NCBI GenBank assembly: GCA_937990735.1 | Contig: CALKQT010000077.1 | Span: 1-48,013, forward strand | Direction of reading: 5' to 3' | Origin: an uncultured Campylobacter sp. | GTDB taxonomy: Bacteria > Campylobacterota > Campylobacteria > Campylobacterales > Campylobacteraceae | Length of the DNA stretch: 48,013 bases | In this document: in pieces, positions 1 to 9,200 of the stretch | How the letters are laid out: each line of letters starts with the position of its first letter | Numbering within the stretch: the first letter of the stretch is position 1 | Made by a program: the position numbers and the translations under genes | Notes under the pieces: generated by a model | What the model was told of the DNA's origin: nothing | The model's database searches: none | What the model saw: only the letters and a program-made list of their open reading frames with translations

Positions 1-370
1 TTATGCGGGTAAATTTATAAGCTAAATTTAAAGCGCAAAGCGGCGAATAGGCTTTGCCGCGGGGCCAAGCGGCGAAATTTGAGGCGCTAAATTTAAAAGT
101 GGACGCGCGATGAACGCGATGAAATTTATTAAAATTTACGCAGCTTTGGTGCGCGAAGCGATGCGGCAGGCACGGCGACGCCCCAGTCGCCGCGAGGTTT
201 TAACGACGAGTTTGAGTCGTAAATTTTAAGCGCTCCGTTTCAAAGCGAAATTTCGAGCGAGGAATTTCAAGCGCTCAAATTTTAAAAGCGCTTTCGAAAG
301 TAGCGAGACGGGGCTGTACGACACTGCGAGCTCGTAAAATTTAAAGGCGAATTTCAAGGTGCGCAAAACG

Positions 371-416
371 GTTTAAATTTTTAAATTTCGCCGGCGCGGG
401 ATTTAAAAATTTAAAC
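371..416. repeat. Perfect 16-bp AT-rich inverted repeat before murC
   Basis: Arms at 371-386 and 401-416 are exact reverse complements (GTTTAAATTTTTAAAT on the left), separated by a 14-base GC-rich spacer. The arms are almost pure A/T. It may be an operator, a weak terminator for an upstream transcript, or a by-product of the abundant AAATTT words. Its role is not established. Confidence 0.7.
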
Positions 417-428
417 GTAATTATCTAT

Positions 429-434
429 TATAAT
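429..434 (+). promoter_or_regulatory. Possible -10 box for murC
   Basis: An exact TATAAT lies 15 bases before the GTG start of murC, partly overlapping the space needed for the AAGGA ribosome site at 438-442. The leader would be under 10 nt, so either this is a nearly leaderless start or the true promoter lies further upstream. Confidence 0.3.
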
Positions 435-448
435 ATTTAAGGACAAAG

Positions 449-1756
449 GTGAAAAAGGTTCATTTTATCGGCATCGGCGGCATAGGGATATCGGCATTAG
501 CGAGATTTTTACACGAGAAAAATTTTATTATTTCGGGTTCGGATATCAAAGAGAGCGAGACGACCTACAAGCTAAGAGCTAGCGGCATGGAGATCATCAC
601 GCCGCACGATGCTTCGGCGATCAAAGATCAGGAGATCGTCATCTACTCCGCCGCGATCAAAGAGGACAACGTCGAGCTGCAAGCCGCGCGCAAAAAGGGG
701 ATCGTCTGCCTCTCACGCAAGGAAGCCCTGCCCTTCGTGCTAAAAGACAAGCGCGTCTTCGCAGTCGCCGGCGCGCACGGCAAAAGCACCACGAGCGCGA
801 TAACCTCGGCGCTGATAAACGGCTCGGTTATCATCGGCGCGATCTCCAAGCAGTTCGGCTCGAATATGAAGTACGAAAACAGCGAAAACATCATCTTCGA
901 AGCCGACGAGAGCGATTCGAGCTTTTTAAATTCCAACCCCTACGTCGCGGTCGTGACCAACGCCGAGCCCGAGCATATGGATCATTACGACAACGATTTG
1001 GATAAATTTCACGCGGCGTATCGCGGCTTTTTGGAACGCGCCAAGATCCGCGTGATAAACGCCGAGGATGAGTTTTTAAGCTCGATAAAGCTCGGCTGTA
1101 TCAAGCTCTTTCCTTCGCGCGACATAACGGATCTGAAGGTGCTGCTGCGCGATCATCAGCCGTTTATGAGCTTTAATCTAAAAGAGCTCGGACGCTTCGA
1201 AGTTTACGGGCTCGGAAGGCACATCGCAATCGATGCGTCGCTAGCGATCCTAGCCGCAGCGTGCGAGACGGGACTAGAGCAGATCCGCAAAAATTTACTA
1301 AATTACAAAGGGATCAAAAAGCGCTTTGACATCCTGTGCGCCACCCCAAACTTCGTGCTCATAGACGACTACGGCCACCACCCCACCGAGATCAGAGCGA
1401 CTCTGCAAAGCGCGCGCGAATACGCTAGCCTGCTAGGTCTTAGCAAGATCACGGCGATCTTTCAGCCGCACCGCTTCAGCAGGCTTAAGGCGAATTTAAA
1501 CGCCTTTAAGGAGTGCTTTGCGGGCGTGGAGGAGCTCGTGGTGCTGCCCGTTTACGCTGCGGGCGAGCCTAGCAACGGCATCGACCTGAAAGAGGAATTT
1601 AAGGGGCTCGGGGCACTATTTACCGAGCGGGTCTTTAGAAACGGCGAGCGGATAGAATTTAGCGATATTTTCGGCGTCCGCCACATCATAAACGACGGGC
1701 TCGTGATCGGATTTGGCGCAGGCGACATCACCTATCAGCTGCGCGGAGAATTTTAG
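449..1756 (+). CDS. murC: UDP-N-acetylmuramate--L-alanine ligase
   Basis: Cytoplasmic ATP-dependent ligase that adds L-alanine to UDP-N-acetylmuramate, the first amino acid of the peptidoglycan stem peptide. The 435-residue protein has the family's N-terminal nucleotide-sugar binding motif (FIGIGGIGISALA, residues 6-18), the Mur ligase P-loop GAHGKSTT at about residues 108-115, an EADESDSSF segment, and the C-terminal domain with DDYGHHPTEI. Length is normal for MurC. The start is a GTG preceded by AAGGA at 438-442. The next gene begins about 60 bases downstream on the same strand. In Campylobacter jejuni, as I recall, murC is likewise followed by a small membrane protein and mutS2, which supports the assignment. 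Family identity is secure. Confidence 0.97.
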   Translation: MKKVHFIGIGGIGISALARFLHEKNFIISGSDIKESETTYKLRASGMEIITPHDASAIKDQEIVIYSAAIKEDNVELQAARKKGIVCLSRKEALPFVLKDKRVFAVAGAHGKSTTSAITSALINGSVIIGAISKQFGSNMKYENSENIIFEADESDSSFLNSNPYVAVVTNAEPEHMDHYDNDLDKFHAAYRGFLERAKIRVINAEDEFLSSIKLGCIKLFPSRDITDLKVLLRDHQPFMSFNLKELGRFEVYGLGRHIAIDASLAILAAACETGLEQIRKNLLNYKGIKKRFDILCATPNFVLIDDYGHHPTEIRATLQSAREYASLLGLSKITAIFQPHRFSRLKANLNAFKECFAGVEELVVLPVYAAGEPSNGIDLKEEFKGLGALFTERVFRNGERIEFSDIFGVRHIINDGLVIGFGAGDITYQLRGEF

Positions 1757-1817
1757 GCTTGAAAACTCTCGCCGAATTCATGAGACAAACTCCGCTGCGG
1801 GCGGGCAAGGATAAAAT

Positions 1818-2684
1818 TTGAGATTTTTAGTATTTGTTTTCGCATTTTTATTTATCGCGGCGATTTTCTTCGTACGGAACGAAATTTTAAGCAAAAGGGC
1901 TAAAATCATCGCCACGGCGCTGATCGTGCTGCTATGCGCGGGGGCGTATCTTTACGAAAGCGCAAGCGAGCGCTCCGCCAAGCTTGAGGAGGAGATGGTT
2001 TTTAAATTTAACGCAGGCGCCAGATTAAGATGCGGCGGCGCGATAAATTTCGCTTCCGAAACGCACGGCTCTATAAATTCCTCTCCCGAAAAACACGGCG
2101 CGGATGCGAAAAATTTGGGCTCGCAAGCGGACGAAGTAAATTTAAATGCGCGGGGCAAAACCGCTTCCGCCGCTCAAAGCTCCACCGTTCAAACGAACGA
2201 GCAGGCTTCCGCTGAGCAAAACTATTCCCCGCAAACTAGCGGCGCTGTCTCGGGCGGGCAAAATCCCGCACAAAGCCCTACTTCGCAAAATTCCGCTGAG
2301 CCGGGACAAAATTTAAAATCTCAAAATTCTACGCAGCAGAACGATACGCAGAACCGCATTCAGCAAAATTCCGCGAGCCAAGGAGGTATGCGAAGCTCTG
2401 CCTCACAAAATTCAGCGCAACGAGACGACACGCAAACCTCCGATCCCCAAGGCTCCGCGCAGAATTTTAACGCAGCCGAGCAAAATTCCATGCAAGTCTC
2501 CGCGCAGAATTCTAAAACTACGCAAAATTTTGCCGCAGACAAAGAGCAAGGCTCCGCGCAGATCGTGACGCGAGAGAGCTTCACCTACTCCTTTTCGCTG
2601 GGAGCTTTCATCGCCAAAAAAAGTGCGGGCGCGGAGTTTAAGGGCAAAACCTACAAGATTAAAGAGTGCGTTTATGATCAGTGA
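1818..2684 (+). CDS. Membrane protein with long Ser/Asn/Gln-rich insertion
   Basis: Function unknown. The 288-residue protein starts at TTG and has two hydrophobic segments (about residues 2-19 and 30-47), so it should sit in the inner membrane. A short conserved-looking part follows (NAGARLRCGG, near residue 66). Residues 82-245 or so are low-complexity sequence dominated by Q-N-S units, before a normal-looking C-terminal segment of about 40 residues (FTYSFSLGAFIAKK and an ending around a Cys). The pattern suggests a small protein of about 120-140 residues into which a linker has expanded. At DNA level the linker is built from repeated CAAAATTCCGC-like words. The C-terminus overlaps the start of mutS2. 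The C. jejuni gene between murC and mutS2 is probably its counterpart (inference from order). Confidence 0.75.
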   Translation: MRFLVFVFAFLFIAAIFFVRNEILSKRAKIIATALIVLLCAGAYLYESASERSAKLEEEMVFKFNAGARLRCGGAINFASETHGSINSSPEKHGADAKNLGSQADEVNLNARGKTASAAQSSTVQTNEQASAEQNYSPQTSGAVSGGQNPAQSPTSQNSAEPGQNLKSQNSTQQNDTQNRIQQNSASQGGMRSSASQNSAQRDDTQTSDPQGSAQNFNAAEQNSMQVSAQNSKTTQNFAADKEQGSAQIVTRESFTYSFSLGAFIAKKSAGAEFKGKTYKIKECVYDQ

Positions 2685-4881
2685 CGAACTCTTTACGCGC
2701 CTCGATTTGAGCGAGTATCTAGCGAAATTTAAAAGCTTTTTGGCGCGCGAAAAGCCGCTGTTTTTAAGCGGCGATAGTAAGCTAAATTTTGAAAAAATTT
2801 CAGAGCTTACGAAATTTGATCTCGCGCAATGCGAGAACGTCGCAAACCTAGACGACGCGCTGATGCGCATCTCAAAACATGGCGTGCTGCATATCAGCGA
2901 AATTTACGAGTTTAGCAAGATCGTCCGATATTTTCTGTACCTCAAAAAGCAGCCCTTCGAAGGCAAACTCGCCGCTTGGCTTGCAAAGATCGAAATTCCT
3001 GCGCCCATCGCGCAATTAAAGGATTATTTCGACGACCAGGGCGGCTTTCGCGATGCGATAGACGAGCGCTTCGGCGCGCTAAATGAGGCGTTTAAGATAA
3101 AAAAGGGCGAGATCGAGCAGACGCTAAAAAGGCTGATCTATTCCAAAGCCCTTTCGCCCTATCTCGCCGATACGCAGATCCACTACATAAGCGACACCGA
3201 GGCTCTGCTGGTGCGCGGCGGCTTTAATCACGTGCTAAAAGGCAGCGTCGTAGCGCGCTCAAGCGGAGGCTATTTTTACGTGCTTCCCGACGCGATCGCG
3301 GCTCTAAAGTCCGCTCAAAGCGCGATTTTGGATAAAAAAGAACAGATCGTATTCGAGCACTGCAAGCAGATCAGCGCGGTTTTTAATAAGAATTTAGCTT
3401 TTTTAAAATTTATAAACGCCGCCTTCGATGCGATCGATGCGCTGATTGCGCGCGCAGCGATGGCAAGAGCGAGCGATTATGAGTTCGTCCTGCCCGAGCC
3501 CTCGCGCGACATCGTCCTAGATAGCTTCGCCCACCCCGCGCTTAAAAATCCAAAGCGCGTGAGCGTGGAATTTAGCGGCAAAATTCTGCTCATCACCGGC
3601 GTGAATGCGGGCGGAAAATCGATGCTTTTAAAAAGCATTCTAAGCGCGGCGCTGTTAGCCAAATACCTCCTTCCGATGCCTATTCGCGCAAGCCTCAGCC
3701 GCATCGGCACCTTTAAAGAGTTCGAGCTCATAATGGAGGATCCGCAAAACTCCAAAAACGACATCTCGACCTTCGCGGGCAGGATGGTTGCCTTTAGCAA
3801 GCTGTTCGGGCGCAAAGAGATTTTAATCGGCGTCGATGAGATCGAGCTGGGTACCGATTTTGAGGAGGCTGCGAGCCTATATGGCGCGATGATCGAGCAG
3901 CTGATAAGCGGCGATGTAAAAATGATCATCACCACGCATCACAAGCGCCTAGCGATGCTGCTCGCAAAGGATCCACGCGTGGAGCTGCTGGCGGCGCTTT
4001 ACGACGAGAAAAACAGCGCGCCGAAATATGAGTTTTTAAAGGGCACGATCGGCAAATCCTACGCCTTTGAAACCGCGCTACGCTACGGCATAGCGCAAAA
4101 CCTAATCGCTGCGGCGCGCAAAAACTACGGCGAAAACAAAGAGAACTTAAACGAAGCGATCTCAAAAGCGATAAATTTAGAGCTTGAGCTAAAGCAAAAA
4201 CTAGCCCAAACGCAGCAAAAAGAGGAGAAATTAGACGCGCTGAGCGAAGCGCTAAAAGATCAGCGCGCGCGCGCGCAAAGCGAGCTGAGAGCCGAGCTTT
4301 CAAGGCTGCAAAACGAATACTACCGCGCGATTTCGGAGGCCAAACGCAGCGTGAGCCTAAGCGATGTGCGCGAAAAGCAGCGCGCCATAAACCGCGCAAA
4401 CGAGCTCGCACGAGCCGTGCAGCAGCCCGAACTCAGCGCTCCTGAGCCGCAAAGCTTCAAGGTGGGCGATCGCGTAAAATACGGCAAGATCAAGGGCGAA
4501 ATTTTATCGCTCAGCAAAACCCAGGCGCTGATGCTAAGCGACGGTATCAGGCTGCGTGTGCCGCTTAGCGAGCTAAAGCGCAGCGGTGCGATGCCCGCGC
4601 CCGCAAAAAATATCAGCATCAAGGTGCAAAAGCCCGCCTCCGCGTCGCTCGTGCTCGATCTGCACGGCTTGCGCGCCGAGGAAGCGATCAGCAGGCTCGA
4701 TAAATTCATCAGCCAAAGCCTCGTGATGGGCTTTGATGAGATCATCGTAAAACACGGCATCGGCACGGGCAAGCTCGCGTTCGCGGTAAAGGAGTTTTTA
4801 AAATCGCACCCCAGCGTCAAGGGCTTTCGCGACGGCACGCCCGCAGAAGGAGGCTTCGGCTCAAAGGTCGTCTCGCTTTAG
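2674..4881 (+). CDS. mutS2: Endonuclease MutS2 (ATPase with Smr domain)
   Basis: MutS-family ATPase of 735 residues with a C-terminal Smr nuclease domain. Known roles of the family are suppression of recombination, DNA-damage processing and, in some bacteria, rescue of collided ribosomes. Visible features are the Walker A GVNAGGKSMLL near residue 310, Walker B ILIGVDEIELG near residue 385, a long coiled coil rich in Glu/Lys/Ala around residues 490-580, a KOW-like segment (KVGDRVKYGKIKGEI), and the Smr motifs LDLHGL and KHGIGTGKL at the end. I place the start at ATG 2674 (MISDELF), not at the upstream in-frame ATG at 2623, because the upstream 17 residues lie wholly inside the preceding gene and are basic and unlike MutS2. 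This gives an 11-base overlap, suggesting translational coupling. Confidence 0.95.
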   Translation: MISDELFTRLDLSEYLAKFKSFLAREKPLFLSGDSKLNFEKISELTKFDLAQCENVANLDDALMRISKHGVLHISEIYEFSKIVRYFLYLKKQPFEGKLAAWLAKIEIPAPIAQLKDYFDDQGGFRDAIDERFGALNEAFKIKKGEIEQTLKRLIYSKALSPYLADTQIHYISDTEALLVRGGFNHVLKGSVVARSSGGYFYVLPDAIAALKSAQSAILDKKEQIVFEHCKQISAVFNKNLAFLKFINAAFDAIDALIARAAMARASDYEFVLPEPSRDIVLDSFAHPALKNPKRVSVEFSGKILLITGVNAGGKSMLLKSILSAALLAKYLLPMPIRASLSRIGTFKEFELIMEDPQNSKNDISTFAGRMVAFSKLFGRKEILIGVDEIELGTDFEEAASLYGAMIEQLISGDVKMIITTHHKRLAMLLAKDPRVELLAALYDEKNSAPKYEFLKGTIGKSYAFETALRYGIAQNLIAAARKNYGENKENLNEAISKAINLELELKQKLAQTQQKEEKLDALSEALKDQRARAQSELRAELSRLQNEYYRAISEAKRSVSLSDVREKQRAINRANELARAVQQPELSAPEPQSFKVGDRVKYGKIKGEILSLSKTQALMLSDGIRLRVPLSELKRSGAMPAPAKNISIKVQKPASASLVLDLHGLRAEEAISRLDKFISQSLVMGFDEIIVKHGIGTGKLAFAVKEFLKSHPSVKGFRDGTPAEGGFGSKVVSL

Positions 4882-5609
4882 GCTTTGGCCCAAAGGCCTT
4901 TTCGCTTCAGACGCGAACGCGAACGATGCGGAATTCGCCCCATTTCATCTATGCCTTCGCCGAGGTTTGCAAAAGCACGGGTGCTTTTAACGTAGAATTT
5001 CGCCGCGAAATTTTGAAATTTATCCTCGGCTTTAAATTTAGTCCATGTTAGTTTTGTGACGGACTTTGCGCTAGAATTTTGAAGGTGCGGCCATGCTAGA
5101 ATTTCATGTGGCGTAGCCGCAATAAAAAGAATTTAACGCGAGCTGAAAGCTCGCCCCTTGAGCGTGCCAGGGGTTAGGGGATTTTAAGGGGGAAGGGGAG
5201 CGCCTCGCAAGTAGCGCCCCTTCCCCCTTAAGAGAAAACGCCGCCACGCCCCAAATTCTAGAGGCAAATTCTACATAGAGAAATTTTAAATTTATTACAA
5301 AATAAAATTCCGTTTAAATTTTAATTCGTGATATATCTTGGGGCGGGAAGGGGCCCCAATTGCGAGGTCACACCTCTCGCAGAGGGTGGCGCTGCCCCGC
5401 AGCACCGCATTGCTCTGCTCGCCCACAAACCCCACCCATCCCCCGACGACGCTAGCGGTGCGGGCTACGCTCTCGTTAAATTTTGCTAAGTATACGAATA
5501 TATAAATTTTACGCTGGTTTCGCGCTCTATAGATGAAATTTCGCGTTGCGAAATTTAAGCAAATTTGACAATATAATTAGCACCAAGCCTTAAATTTAAA
5601 AGCAAAGCT
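4882..5609. other. Intergenic region with hairpins and a GC-rich structured segment
   Basis: No credible gene. It contains a large inverted repeat (5184-5231) and a GC-rich stretch (about 5336-5470) with several small stems, such as TGCGAGG...CCTCTCGCA at 5361-5381 and GCACCGC/GCGGTGC pairing over about 50 bases. Flanks are AAATTT-rich. It separates mutS2 (+) from the convergent YcxB-like gene (-). It could be repetitive intergenic DNA or an RNA gene. Confidence 0.5.
5184..5231. repeat. Long inverted repeat (strong hairpin)
   Basis: The left arm (5184-5203, TTAAGGGGGAAGGGG then AGCGC) pairs with the right arm (5214-5231, GCGCCCCTTCCCCCTTAA): 15 contiguous base pairs, a 2-nt bulge and 3 more pairs around a loop of about 10 nt. 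It lies some 300 bases past mutS2. It could act as a bidirectional terminator for mutS2 and the convergent gene, although neither side has a clear T run. Confidence 0.75.
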
Positions 5610-6137
5610 CTAAATTTCAATGTCCAGATCCACAGGTTCGATCTGCAGCCCGCGCAGATCTGCGAGATGCTGCACCGCGGCGTCTGTCTCGGCGTTTTTT
5701 GGAAGCACGATATGAAAGCCGCGATCAAACGCCAAGAAAAAATTCTCTCCACTCGCAGCGATTCGATTTAGCGAGCGCGCGGCAAATTTCTCGCTTGCGC
5801 GCGGCTCGCCCTTTGAAAATGAAATTTCATCCTCGCCCGCGATAAATTCCATCTCTATTTTTGAGTCTTGCGCGAGCTTAGCAGCATCCAGATGCTTTCT
5901 TAGCATGCGGCGGTAAAATTTCGGATAAAAAATAAGCCACGCCGCACCCAAAACAACCGACGCTATGCTTGCAATCGGCGCCGTTTTTAAAAGCCCGTCG
6001 ATGATGATGCCAACGAGCAAAAACTCAAATGGTATGGCGTAGGTGCTGATGAGGCGCTGCTTGCGCGCCTTTTTGCTGTAAAGCAGCATAAATTTATTGA
6101 GATTATCGACGTCGCGATTGGTGATACGTACTTTCAT
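5610..6137 (-). CDS. YcxB-like membrane protein
   Basis: 175-residue protein resembling the YcxB-like family, which has no established function. It starts with a basic cytoplasmic-looking segment, then two adjacent hydrophobic segments (about residues 33-53 and 56-73, the latter ending ...WLIFYPKFYRRML). A soluble C-terminal part follows, with the strand-rich layout typical of the family (FIAGEDEISF..., FLAFDRGFHIVLPKNA). The ATG at 6137 has an AAAGGA ribosome site 9 bases upstream. It is divergent from the acyltransferase gene at 6235, so the roughly 100-base gap should hold both promoters. Stand-alone gene, with no functional hint from its neighbours. Confidence 0.75.
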   Translation of the reverse strand: MKVRITNRDVDNLNKFMLLYSKKARKQRLISTYAIPFEFLLVGIIIDGLLKTAPIASIASVVLGAAWLIFYPKFYRRMLRKHLDAAKLAQDSKIEMEFIAGEDEISFSKGEPRASEKFAARSLNRIAASGENFFLAFDRGFHIVLPKNAETDAAVQHLADLRGLQIEPVDLDIEI

Positions 6138-6160
6138 ATTTTTCCTTTAATTTTTCCGTA

Positions 6161-6166
6161 ATTGTA
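6161..6166 (-). promoter_or_regulatory. Possible -10 box for the YcxB-like gene
   Basis: Read on the minus strand this is TACAAT, 24 bases before the ATG at 6137 and upstream of the AAAGGA site. No clear -35 is seen, which is usual for Campylobacter sigma-70 promoters. Confidence 0.35.
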
Positions 6167-6207
6167 GCGAAGCCGCCTTAAATTTGCGTCCGTTAACTTC
6201 CGTGAGA

Positions 6208-6213
6208 TAAAAT
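6208..6213 (+). promoter_or_regulatory. Possible -10 box for the MFS-PlsC-ligase gene
   Basis: TAAAAT lies 22 bases before the GTG start at 6235, with AAAGGAG between them. The position fits a short leader. Support is by sequence only. Confidence 0.35.
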
Positions 6214-6234
6214 CGCGCTTTTAAAGGAGCGCCC

Positions 6235-9200
6235 GTGAAATCTTTATTAAAAATCAACGGATTTTTGCCGTTTTTGGCGATTATGTTTATCAACGCAAGC
6301 GTCGATCTGGGCCATAAGATCACGATTCAAAACGTCCTTGTCAAAAGCGCCGATTCAGGCGCTCTCATAGCTCTAACATCGCTTGTAAATTTGCTGATTT
6401 TGCTGCCTTACGTATTTCTTTTTAGCGCCAGCGGCTATCTCAACGACAAATTCTCGCGTACCCGCATTACGCGGATCTGCGCGAAACTCGGCGTCGCGCT
6501 TACCGCGCTCATTACGCTCGGATATGCGTGCGGGTGGTTTTATTTCGCATTTTTTATGACGATCCTGCTTGCGGCGCAAAGCGCGATCTACTCGCCCGCC
6601 AAATACGGCCTGATTAAAAAGATCGTCGGCGCAAAAAATTTAGGCGCGGCAAACGGCCTCGTGCAGGCTCTTACCATCATCGCGATTCTGCTTTCATCTC
6701 TTGTTTTTTCGGTAATTTTCGAGCTGTTTGCAGCTCGCAGCAGCGACGCGGGCGAGCTGATGAGCTCGGTTTGGTTTATCGGCGTGCTTTTGGTCGCGGG
6801 CTCCGTGCTTGAAACATACTACTCGTATAAAATTCCATTCTTCGACGCCGCGCAGCCACAGGCGGAATTTAATAAAGACGACTATCTTAAGCTTCGCTAT
6901 CTAAGGCAAAATTTAAATTTTGTGCTAAAAGACAAAAATGTCCTACTCTGCACGCTGGGACTTGCGATGTTTTGGGCGGTCTCTCAGCTCGTGATCGCGA
7001 CCTTCCCGGCTCACTACAAGAGTCTTAGCGGCAGCGACAACGTAATGGTGATCCAGGTGATCTTAGCTCTTAGTGCGATCGGAATCGCGCTAGGCTCGAT
7101 CTTTGCGGGTAGCTACTGTAAAAAACATATCGAGCTTGGTATCGTGCCGTTCGGCGCATTCGGGCTTGCGCTCGCGCTAATGGTGTTAGCCAACGCGCAC
7201 TCGGTATTTTGGCTCGGCACAGCATCGTTTTTCTTCGGATTTAGCGGCGGAATTTTCATCGTGCCGCTCAACGCCGTTATTCAGTTTTTTACTGCCGACG
7301 AGCGCATGGGGCGGGTGCTCGCGGGCTCAAATTTTATTCAAAATATCTTTATGGTGCTGTTTTTGCTCATCGCCATCATCTTGGTGCATTTTGCGGTCGC
7401 CAGCGGCGAAATTTTCGTTATGGCGGCACTGTGCGTGCTCATCTGCGGGATCTTCGGCGCGAAATATTTGCCGCAGCTTTTCGTTAGAATTTTACTCATT
7501 CCGTTTATGAAATTCGGCTACCAAGTCCACGTAGACGGCATCGAAAACATCCCGCAAAAAGGCGGCGTACTGCTTTTGGGTAACCATATCAGCTGGATCG
7601 ATTGGGCGGTGGTACAGCTTGCGTGCCCGCGCGGCGTGCGCTTCGTGATGCATCGCAGCTACTATGATCTGTGGTATTTGAAATGGTTTTTTAAAATTTT
7701 CCGCGTCATTCCGATCGGAGCGGGCGTGAGCAAAAGCGCGATCGAAAGCATCCGCGAGGCGCTAAATGCTGGTGAAGTAGTGGGGCTCTTCCCCGAAGGC
7801 CACATCAGCTACAACGGCCGCATAGACGAGTTTCAGGGTGGATTTGAGCTAGCCGCGCACGATACGAACTCCGTAATCGTGCCTTTTTATATCAGGGGGC
7901 TTTGGGGATCGACGTTTTCGCGCGCCAGCGAGCATTATAAAAGAACGATCTCGCAAAGCGGCAAAAATGCACTTCGCGTAAGCTTCGGCGCGCCGATCGA
8001 GGCAAATTCCAAGGCGCATGAAGTAAAACGCGCGGTAACGGAGCTGTCGTTTTTCAGCTGGGGCAAATATCTCGCAAGCCTAAAGCCGCTTGCCTACAAC
8101 TGGCTAAATCAAGCCAAAAGATCGCCTTTTAAGCGCGTAGCGGTCGATAGCACGGGAGTGAGCTTCACAAATTTAGCGATGATGAGCGCCGTTTCGATAC
8201 TTCGCAAAAGACTAAAAAGCCGCATAAGCAGCGAGGAAAACGTCGGTATCATTTTGCCTAGCTCGGTTATCGCAAGCGCCGTAAATTTAACGCTTTTTGC
8301 GATGGGCAAAACGAGCGTAAATTTAAACTACACGCTAAGCGAGGAAAATTTAATCTACTGCGCGGATAAAGCAAATATCCGCACAATCATCAGCTCGCGT
8401 AAATTCGTAGAAAAGCTCAAATCAAAGGGTTTTGAGCTGGAAAGCTCGATCGGCGATCGGCTCGTGTACCTTGAGGATCTAAGCGAGGGCGTCTCTAAAA
8501 ACGAGCGCATAGCCTGCGCGCTAAAATCGCTGCTAATGCCTAAAATTTTATTTCGCGCGCTGTATTTTAAGCCGCACGCGATAGATGACGTAGCTACGAT
8601 TTTATTTAGCAGCGGCAGCGAGGGAAAGCCCAAAGGCGTGGTTTTGACGCATAAAAATATAATGGCGAATGTCCGTCAAATTTCGGAGCTCATAAACGCC
8701 ACCGAGCACGACGCGATTTTGGCGTCGCTGCCGATCTTTCACTGCTTCGGGCTTACCGTAACGACGCTCTTTCCGCTAAACGACGGAATTTTAAGCATCC
8801 ACGTGCCCGATCCTACGGACGCCTTTAGCGTCGGCAAGATGAGCGCGAAATACGGCGCTACGATAATGTTCGGTACGTCGACGTTTTTTAGACTCTACAC
8901 CAAAAATAAAAGGCTCAATCCGCTTATGCTGGCAAGCATTCGCCTAGCGATTGCGGGCGCGGAGAAGCTAAACGAAAACGTCCGAAAGGAATTTAAGATA
9001 AAATTCGGCATCGAAATTTACGAGGGCTACGGCACGACCGAGACTGCGCCGGTGGTGAGCGTAAATACGCCGAATGTCCTCGAGCCCGATTTTTTCAAAG
9101 AGCTTCACTTCAACCGCGAAAAGAGCGTCGGCTTGCCGCTTGCAGGCACGGTCATAAAAATTACCGATCCCGCCTCGCTGCAGCCGCTGCCAAACGGCCA

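Larger units (their letters stand above)
1..448. other. Intergenic region upstream of murC
   Basis: No convincing gene is visible in this stretch. It is packed with AAATTT/GAATTT words (about 15 RAATTY hits in the first 420 bases by hand count). It ends with a perfect 16-bp inverted repeat and a TATAAT sequence directly before murC. The end of an upstream gene may lie in the first few bases, but this cannot be shown. Confidence 0.6.

Noticed and set aside
1759..1821. 20-codon TTG-initiated frame between murC and the next gene
   Set aside because: Very short, TTG start, no clear ribosome site and no recognisable sequence. More likely leader sequence for the next gene.
2623..2673. Upstream in-frame ATG for mutS2
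   Set aside because: The added 17 residues lie within the preceding gene, are basic and unlike MutS2. ATG 2674 fits the family start.
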